Assembly (NCBI GenBank): GCA_014190515.1
Contig: BJGN01000014.1
Span: forward strand, 1-37,347
Length of the DNA: 37,347 bases
Reading direction: 5' to 3'
Source of the DNA: Bacteroidota bacterium
GTDB lineage: Bacteria > Bacteroidota > Bacteroidia > Chitinophagales > Saprospiraceae
Shown here: positions 31,668-37,347 of the stretch, in pieces
Position numbering within the stretch: position 1 is the stretch's first letter
Layout: every line of letters starts with the position of its first letter
The notes under the pieces: model-generated
What the model was told of the DNA's origin: nothing
The model's database searches: none
Seen by the model: the letters and a program-made list of their open reading frames with translations, nothing else
Position numbers and translations under genes: made by a program

Positions 31668-34226
31668 ATGTACAAAAAATTAAAAAGATTCATGCAATCT
31701 ATCCCAACCAAAAGCCTTATTTTTTTGGGCGTAATTCTGCTCGTTATCGTAGCTGTGAATCCTTCATTTTCCCAACCAATAAGAGGAGCATCTTATGACA
31801 GGACACTACAGGTAGCCCGTGAAAAATGGGCAGAACAAGATTATGTAAATGCGCTGGATCATTTTGAAATGGCTTTTGAAGCCAAAAAAGATGAAAGCCT
31901 TTTACCTGATATGGCCGAGCTTTATCTGCAAATTCGAGATTACTCTTCAGCGTCCAAAACGTATGCTAAAATCCTTAAAAAAGATAAAGAGAAAAAATGG
32001 GATCACCTTCGTTATAATTACGCAAAAGCATTAAAAATGTCAGGTAATTACGAAGAGGCTATTGTCGAGTTTCAAAAATTCCTAGCCGTCGTTTCTAGTG
32101 ATACCCTTAGAAAATTTGCTGAAAATGAAATAACAGGGGCAGAATTTGGGAAAGAACTTGCTGATAAAGAGGATGCTATTGAATTAACCAGACTTTCGGC
32201 CGTTATTAATACGCCATTTTCTGATTATTCGCCAGCTTTTAGCAGGGAAGGGAATTTATACATTTCTAGTTTTATGGCTAAAGATGTGATTGTTTTGGAT
32301 TCATCGGCTAAAGATTTTCATGCGAAGATTTATTATTCTAAAAAAAATGAGGAAACAGGGGTTTGGGGGAAACCCGAAGCTTTAAAGGCAAACATAAACA
32401 GACCTGAAATTCATAATGTCAATGTAAGTATTTCTCCTGATGGTAATAAACTTTATTTCAACAGGCAAGTATTGCAGGGAAATGAAGTGGTAGAAAGTCA
32501 ATTATTTTATAGTGTTGGTGGAGACGGTGCATGGAAGGGAGCAAAGGAAATTGTTGGTATTGACCCGGAATATAGAGCAAGACACCCTTTCCCAGGGGAG
32601 CTTTTTGGAAGGGAAGTACTTTTCTTCTCTTCTGATATTCCCGGAGGTTTCGGCGGCTCAGATTTATACTACGCTCCTCAAAAATCTGAGGGTGTTTATG
32701 GAGATCCAGTGAATCTGGGACCTAAAATTAACACCTTAGGTGATGAGGTAACTCCTTACTATTATAATGGTACCCTCTATTTTAGTTCAAATATGCATCC
32801 AGGATTAGGTGGATATGATATATTTTATTCTTTTTGGAATGGCCAGAATTGGAGCGATCCGCTGAATATGTCTAAAGGGTTTAATTCTCCGCAGGATGAT
32901 CAATATTTTAGACTGGATGCCGATGGTTATAATGGTCTTCTTACCTCTAACAGACCTGCAGGCAAATCGGTAAGGGCAAAAACCTGTTGTGAGGATATTT
33001 ACTCTTTTACCATAGAAAAAATCAAAGCTGACTTAGTAGTTGGAACCTTTAATAGTGGTAGGCAGGCATTGAAAGGAGTGACTGTAATGATTATTCCCAA
33101 GCCAGGAGGAGATCCCCAAACCATTCAGAATGATAAGGGAAATAAATTCGATTTTAAACTGGAATTGGAGAAATCCTATAGAATTATTGCTACTCACCCC
33201 AATCATTTTCCTGATACGGCCGTTATAAATACGTTAAATCTAAAAGCAAATAAATCCTTTACCCAACGCTTATATCTAAAACCTATACCTATTCCAATTC
33301 CTGAATATGATACTATTCTTTCAGAGAAGGCTATAGTAATGGAAAATATCTTATATGAGTTCGGTGATGACAAAATTTTACCGACGGCAGAGCCTGATTT
33401 AAATTTTCTCCTCGAAATTATGAATCAATACCCCGATTTAATTATTGAGCTGAGTTCACATACGGACAACAGAGGAAATGATGAATTTAATAAGGCATTA
33501 TCTCAAAGAAGAGCAGAGTCGGCTAAACAATGGTTGCTAAAAAAAGGGATAAATCAAACCAGGATCAAAGCAGTTGGTAACGGTGAGAGTGTACCTAAAG
33601 TTGTGGATGACAGGTTGGCTAACAAACATCCTGAATTTTTACCAGGTGATGTTTTTTCAGCTGAATATATTAATAAACTTGAAACAGAAGAAGATAAAGA
33701 ACTCGCCCACGCGCTGAACAGGCGTACTGAATTTAAAATCATTGGTGGACCTAAAGTTATAACCGTTAAAAGTACGCGTTTACTGAAAAGAGAGGCCACC
33801 ACTGCGGCAGACAAATCGACAGGAGCTGTTAAGCCGCGAGGTGATTCTATACCTAACATTCACCCATTTTCAACGTTAGCGGGTAAAAAAATATACAAGG
33901 GAGTGCCAATTCTTGATTTTACCATAAGGGAAACAAATTTTGGAGCCGTTACAAGAGGTGAAAAAAGAGAATTTACTTACGTGTTTCAAAATATTGGAGA
34001 TACAAAAGCTGAAATTGATCTTATCTCCGCCTGCGAATGTACAACTACTGAGTATAATGCCCAGTCAATTCCGCCGGGCGGCAAAGGAACCATTAAAGTA
34101 ATTTTTGATAGTAAAGATAAGGTACAGGGGGAAACCATTGTAATTGATATCTTTTTGAAAAATACAGAGCCTGGAACTGAGCGCCCCATTATTGAAAAGT
34201 TAAAATATAAATTTGAAATAAAATAG
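31668..34226 (+). CDS. PorE-like OmpA family protein with C-terminal DUF1573
   Basis: An 852-residue envelope protein. In order: a leader (1-36, ending SFSQ), a tetratricopeptide-like helical region (about 48-150: YDRTLQVAREKWAEQDYVNALDHFEMAF), a PD40/WD40-like beta-propeller (about 190-440) with repeated SPDGNKLYF-type blades, a carboxypeptidase-regulatory-like domain (about 455-545), an OmpA peptidoglycan-binding domain (about 565-690: LYEFGDDKI, SHTDNRGNDEFNKALSQRRAES) and a C-terminal DUF1573 domain (about 745-850) with SACECTTTEY and IPPGGKG. The first domains match PorE of Porphyromonas, a T9SS component linking the system to peptidoglycan. DUF1573 after OmpA is unusual. It is operonic with PorP and followed by a strong terminator. 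Confidence 0.85.
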   Translation: MYKKLKRFMQSIPTKSLIFLGVILLVIVAVNPSFSQPIRGASYDRTLQVAREKWAEQDYVNALDHFEMAFEAKKDESLLPDMAELYLQIRDYSSASKTYAKILKKDKEKKWDHLRYNYAKALKMSGNYEEAIVEFQKFLAVVSSDTLRKFAENEITGAEFGKELADKEDAIELTRLSAVINTPFSDYSPAFSREGNLYISSFMAKDVIVLDSSAKDFHAKIYYSKKNEETGVWGKPEALKANINRPEIHNVNVSISPDGNKLYFNRQVLQGNEVVESQLFYSVGGDGAWKGAKEIVGIDPEYRARHPFPGELFGREVLFFSSDIPGGFGGSDLYYAPQKSEGVYGDPVNLGPKINTLGDEVTPYYYNGTLYFSSNMHPGLGGYDIFYSFWNGQNWSDPLNMSKGFNSPQDDQYFRLDADGYNGLLTSNRPAGKSVRAKTCCEDIYSFTIEKIKADLVVGTFNSGRQALKGVTVMIIPKPGGDPQTIQNDKGNKFDFKLELEKSYRIIATHPNHFPDTAVINTLNLKANKSFTQRLYLKPIPIPIPEYDTILSEKAIVMENILYEFGDDKILPTAEPDLNFLLEIMNQYPDLIIELSSHTDNRGNDEFNKALSQRRAESAKQWLLKKGINQTRIKAVGNGESVPKVVDDRLANKHPEFLPGDVFSAEYINKLETEEDKELAHALNRRTEFKIIGGPKVITVKSTRLLKREATTAADKSTGAVKPRGDSIPNIHPFSTLAGKKIYKGVPILDFTIRETNFGAVTRGEKREFTYVFQNIGDTKAEIDLISACECTTTEYNAQSIPPGGKGTIKVIFDSKDKVQGETIVIDIFLKNTEPGTERPIIEKLKYKFEIK

Positions 34227-34266
34227 GGGGTAATCTCAAAGAAATAATTTTTCAACAGACTAAAAG

Positions 34267-34305
34267 AAAAGGTTGAACGCGTGTAAAAAACGGTTCAACC
34301 TTTTT
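34267..34305 (+). terminator. Intrinsic terminator after the PorP/PorE-like operon
   Basis: A perfect 12-base stem, AAAAGGTTGAAC (34267-34278) and GTTCAACCTTTT (34293-34304), with a 14-base loop and ending in a T-run. It lies 40 bases after the OmpA-type stop. It would end the 30533-34226 transcript and isolate it from nqrA. Confidence 0.88.
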
Positions 34306-34383
34306 ACTAATTTAGATTTTTTCTAAATTAAAAAATGTAGGTTAAATTTGTTGTGATAATCTCCTTTTGGATAGAAAGGTATT

Positions 34384-34391
34384 TATATTTG
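34384..34391 (+). promoter_or_regulatory. Candidate -7 element (TATATTTG) for nqr operon
   Basis: An exact match to the Bacteroidota -7 consensus TAnnTTTG, 35 bases before the nqrA ATG. A TTG in TTTTGG sits only 14 bases upstream, shorter than the usual 17-23 spacing, so the -33 element is uncertain. The position between the preceding terminator and the first nqr gene fits an operon promoter. Confidence 0.45.
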
Positions 34392-34426
34392 CGCCTTTAT
34401 ATTAGTTCAATAAAGGCACTATACGT

Positions 34427-36061
34427 ATGAATCGTGGAAAATTATTATTCTTGTCCCTTTCTTTGTTATTGAGTGGTTTAACGGAAGTTGCTGCGCAGAC
34501 AAATGGTGAAGGATCTCAATTTTTATTAAACAGCCTTTTTGTGATAGCTGCATTAGTATTTTTTGCTATAGTAATACAGGTTTCAGACAACTTGATGGCT
34601 ATTGAGGCAAAAAGAATTGGTGCGGACAAAGACGGCAATCATTTTGGTTTAATGCCAAGATTTTATGAATTGGTCGGGACAAAGTTACCTGCCTATTTGA
34701 AAAATGAGAAGGTAATTATTTCAAAGAAGGGTTTTGACATTCCTTTAGAGGGTAAAGCTGAAGCTAAAAACTTAAAGGTTTCTGTGCACAGGTTTGCTGT
34801 TAATCCTGCCAATTTTAAGGGTATTTCCCCCATCCCAAAAGTGGTGGTTGAAATTGGTGATAGCGTTAAAGCGGGTGATCCCATTTTTTATGATAAATCC
34901 CAACCAGATTTTATATTTAGTTCTCCGGTGAGTGGTGAAATTGTAGAGATTAAAAGAGGGGAGAAAAGAGCTATTAATGAAATAGTAATTTTAGCAGATA
35001 AAACCCAGCAGTTTAAAACATTTGAGAAACTTAATATTGCAACGGTTTCAAGAGAAGAATTAGTGAAAAGTCTTGCTTCATCTGGCTTAATGACCTTATT
35101 TCTTCAGAGACCATTCAATATTATACCTCACTTAGATATCGTTCCAAGAGATATTTTTATTTCTACTTTTGACACAGCTCCCTTAGCACCTGATTTGGGC
35201 TACACCTTGAAGGGTCAGGAGATTGCTTTTCAAGCGGGATGCGAAACATTAAGTAAATTAACATCTGGTAAAGTATATTTAGGTTTAGACGGAAATGGCG
35301 AATCTGATGCATCATCTGTTTTTACGGGTGTTACAGGAGTGGAAAAATATTACTTCAGAGGGAAACACCCCATTGGTAATGTTGGCGTACAAATACACCA
35401 TATCAAACCTATTTCACCCGAAGATAAAGTATGGACTATAAATGCTCAGGATGTTGCTATCATCGGTAAATTTATGTTAGAGGGTATAGTTGATCAATCA
35501 AGAACATTGGCAATAACCGGTGCTGAGTTAAAGAACACTGGGTATGCCAAAGTTCCTTTTGGAGCGTCCATTAGCGATCTTCTTAGTTCAGAAGAAGTTA
35601 CTGAAGAGCATAGAATTATATCTGGCGACGTTCTTTCAGGTACAGAAGTTTCAAAAGAAGGTTTTGTTGGTTTTTATGACGATCAGGTTACGGTTGTGGC
35701 GGAAGGCAAAAATTATGAGCTTTTTGGTTGGTTATTACCTTTAGATATGAGACCGTCAGTTTCTAAAACTTTCCCAAGTACTTTATTGGGTGGCGTTGCT
35801 TCTGCAGCTAACACCAATAACAGAGGAGAAAAAAGAGCATTTGTCGTTACAGGTGAATATGACAGATTACTTCCAATGGATATTTTACCACAACAATTAT
35901 TTAAAGCTATAGTGGTCAATGATATTGAAAAAATGGAAAATCTTGGTATTCACGAATTAGTGGAGGAAGATGTTGCCTTGTGTGAATTCGGTTGTACTTC
36001 TAAGCAACCCTTACAATCTATACTAAGAAGAGGTTTAGATGTAATAAAGGCCGAAGGTTAA
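34427..36061 (+). CDS. nqrA: Na+-translocating NADH:quinone reductase subunit A with N-terminal membrane extension
   Basis: Residues from about 98 on match NqrA (IISKKGFDIPLEGKAEAK, ISPIPKVVVEIGDSVKAGDPIFYDKSQPDFIFSSPVSGEIVEI). Subunit A is the hydrophilic cytoplasmic part of the NADH-driven sodium pump. The usual length is about 446 residues; here it is 544. The extra 97 residues have a signal-like stretch (MNRGKLLFLSLSLLLSGLTEVAAQ), a second hydrophobic helix (33-55, SLFVIAALVFFAIVIQVSDNL) and a linker with GLMPRFYELVGTKLP. This would anchor the subunit. nqrB starts 26 bases downstream, as in standard nqr operons. Confidence 0.92.
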   Translation: MNRGKLLFLSLSLLLSGLTEVAAQTNGEGSQFLLNSLFVIAALVFFAIVIQVSDNLMAIEAKRIGADKDGNHFGLMPRFYELVGTKLPAYLKNEKVIISKKGFDIPLEGKAEAKNLKVSVHRFAVNPANFKGISPIPKVVVEIGDSVKAGDPIFYDKSQPDFIFSSPVSGEIVEIKRGEKRAINEIVILADKTQQFKTFEKLNIATVSREELVKSLASSGLMTLFLQRPFNIIPHLDIVPRDIFISTFDTAPLAPDLGYTLKGQEIAFQAGCETLSKLTSGKVYLGLDGNGESDASSVFTGVTGVEKYYFRGKHPIGNVGVQIHHIKPISPEDKVWTINAQDVAIIGKFMLEGIVDQSRTLAITGAELKNTGYAKVPFGASISDLLSSEEVTEEHRIISGDVLSGTEVSKEGFVGFYDDQVTVVAEGKNYELFGWLLPLDMRPSVSKTFPSTLLGGVASAANTNNRGEKRAFVVTGEYDRLLPMDILPQQLFKAIVVNDIEKMENLGIHELVEEDVALCEFGCTSKQPLQSILRRGLDVIKAEG

Positions 36062-36087
36062 AATTTTAAACATAGTCATTAAAAGAT

Positions 36088-37347
36088 ATGAAAAATTCAT
36101 TATTGTCATTTTTTTTAAAAATTGAGCCTGATAAAAAGAAATCTCCATTTCTACATACACTGTATGATGGTTTTTTTACTTTTGCGTTTGCTCCTAACCA
36201 CGTAACAAAGGGTGGTGTTCATGTTCGCGATGGCATGGATTTAAAACGACTTATGTTTCATGTTGTTATTGCATTGCAATTGTGTTACCTTTTTGGTACT
36301 TACAATATTGGGCAGCAGCATTTTTCTGCATTGGGAATGTATGAGGGTTTTTTAGAAGGTTTCCATTTGAAAATATTTTATGGACTCGTTCAAATTCTAC
36401 CTTTGTTTGTCGTCGCGAACGTGGTTGGATTAGGTATTGAATTCTTTTATGCCTATAAAAAAGGTCATGGTATCGAGGAGGGTTTCCTTGTGTCAGGTGC
36501 TTTAATTCCGTTGGTCATGCCGCCAGCTTTACCGTTATGGATATTAGCTATATCCGTAGCCTTTGCTGTTATCATTGGTAAAGAAGCCTTTGGTGGCACA
36601 GGAATGAACGTTCTAAATATAGCTTTACTTTCCAGAGTCTTCATTTTCTTTGCTTATCCCACCACTATATCTGGTGATGACGTTTGGGTGGCTGGTTTAG
36701 AAAAAGTAGATGGTGTATGGACAGCAAGTTATAATTTTATTGTCACAGGTGTATTGAATCCTGTTTTCGAATCATTTGGATGGGCTACCTATCAAAATGG
36801 ATTAGCTGTCGTAGATGGATATAGTGGTGCAACTCCTCTTAGTTTAGCAGCTAAAGGTGGATGGGAAGCTGTTACAGCTCGTTTTACTCCAGAACAAATG
36901 TTCTGGGGAAATATCCCGGGATCTGTGGGAGAAACGCATAAGTTATTTGTCTTAATGGGTGCTGGTTTACTCCTATATTTAGGTATTGCCTCCTGGAGAA
37001 TAATGGTGTCTATGGTTTTGGGTTTAGTGGTAACAGGTATCCTTTTAAATATGTGGGATGCTACTCCAGCAATGAATGTGCCTTGGTATTATCACTTTTC
37101 AATGGGAAGTTTTCTTTTTGCTATGGCATTCATGGCAACAGATCCTGTGACCGCAGCGGCCACCGATAGAGGTAAACTAATTTACGGGTTTTTTATTGGT
37201 GCAATAGGCTTAGTTATCCGTGTGTTAAATCCTGCCTATCCGGAAGGTTGGATGCTTGCTATTCTTTTTATGAATGTATTTGCTCCGCTCATCGATCATT
37301 TTGTGGTTGAAGGACATATTTCTAGGAGGAAATCAAGATTAACCAAG
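36088..37347 (+). CDS. nqrB: Na+-translocating NADH:quinone reductase subunit B (3' truncated by window end)
   Basis: A 420-codon open frame reaching the last base of the window without a stop. It is a polytopic membrane protein with the NqrB start LLSFFLKIEPDKKKSPFLHTLYDGFFTFAFAPNHVT. The covalent FMN site is VVDGYSGATPLSLAA, with the flavin-bearing threonine at T249. Other conserved stretches are GKEAFGGTGMNVLN and FMATDPVTAAATDRGKLIYG. NqrB carries the membrane flavin and quinone-side functions of the pump. Residues about 192-245 form an insertion-like loop (SGDDVWVAGLEKVDGVW) between membrane helices, common in this phylum. The end of the gene lies outside the window. Confidence 0.95.
   Translation, partial: MKNSLLSFFLKIEPDKKKSPFLHTLYDGFFTFAFAPNHVTKGGVHVRDGMDLKRLMFHVVIALQLCYLFGTYNIGQQHFSALGMYEGFLEGFHLKIFYGLVQILPLFVVANVVGLGIEFFYAYKKGHGIEEGFLVSGALIPLVMPPALPLWILAISVAFAVIIGKEAFGGTGMNVLNIALLSRVFIFFAYPTTISGDDVWVAGLEKVDGVWTASYNFIVTGVLNPVFESFGWATYQNGLAVVDGYSGATPLSLAAKGGWEAVTARFTPEQMFWGNIPGSVGETHKLFVLMGAGLLLYLGIASWRIMVSMVLGLVVTGILLNMWDATPAMNVPWYYHFSMGSFLFAMAFMATDPVTAAATDRGKLIYGFFIGAIGLVIRVLNPAYPEGWMLAILFMNVFAPLIDHFVVEGHISRRKSRLTK

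Overview
The window looks like an AT-rich chromosomal segment of a Bacteroidota bacterium, probably near Saprospiria or Cytophagia. The support is a type IX secretion (T9SS) C-terminal sorting domain, a PorP/SprF gene beside a PorE-like OmpA gene, Nqr genes with a TAnnTTTG-type -7 box, Tat-type leaders on sugar isomerase-fold proteins, and a lack of strong Shine-Dalgarno sites. The genus is inference. I see no tRNA, rRNA, CRISPR array, integrase or transposase, and no gene-free stretch longer than 300 bases.

Positions 1-5344 hold a plus-strand sugar-acid catabolic operon: the 3' end of an enolase-superfamily (glucarate-type) dehydratase, a GntP-family permease, an exported mannonate-dehydratase-like TIM barrel, 5-dehydro-4-deoxyglucarate dehydratase and 2,5-dioxovalerate dehydrogenase. 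Together they would take glucarate or galactarate to 2-oxoglutarate.

Positions 5484-15040 are the least explained part. A small secreted protein is followed by four tightly packed genes: a membrane-anchored protein with a possible C-terminal winged helix, two membrane/coiled-coil proteins and a von Willebrand A-like protein. A 1464-residue protein with about five tandem repeats of roughly 133 residues comes next. Its N-terminus resembles the linker found in Bacteroidota eCIS-core (DUF4157) proteins, but it lacks the HExxH domain. This is my main candidate for an undescribed system.

Positions 15097-19122 are a second carbohydrate block: a TIM-barrel isomerase, a T9SS-exported GHL10-type hydrolase, a fuconolactonase-like amidohydrolase and a RhaM/fucose-type mutarotase. 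Minus-strand housekeeping genes follow at 19270-26173: an ECF sigma factor with a translationally coupled membrane/beta-barrel partner, a Nudix hydrolase overlapping a class A PBP, a RhlE-type RNA helicase and a charged coiled-coil protein.

A plus-strand run at 26328-30421 carries an aldo/keto reductase, an orphan McrB-N-terminus-like protein, a PhoD-like phosphatase and a GT9 glycosyltransferase. The PorP/SprF and PorE-like OmpA pair (30533-34226, ending in a strong terminator) follows. The window closes with nqrA, which has an unusual exported/membrane N-terminal extension, and the start of nqrB, which runs off the end.
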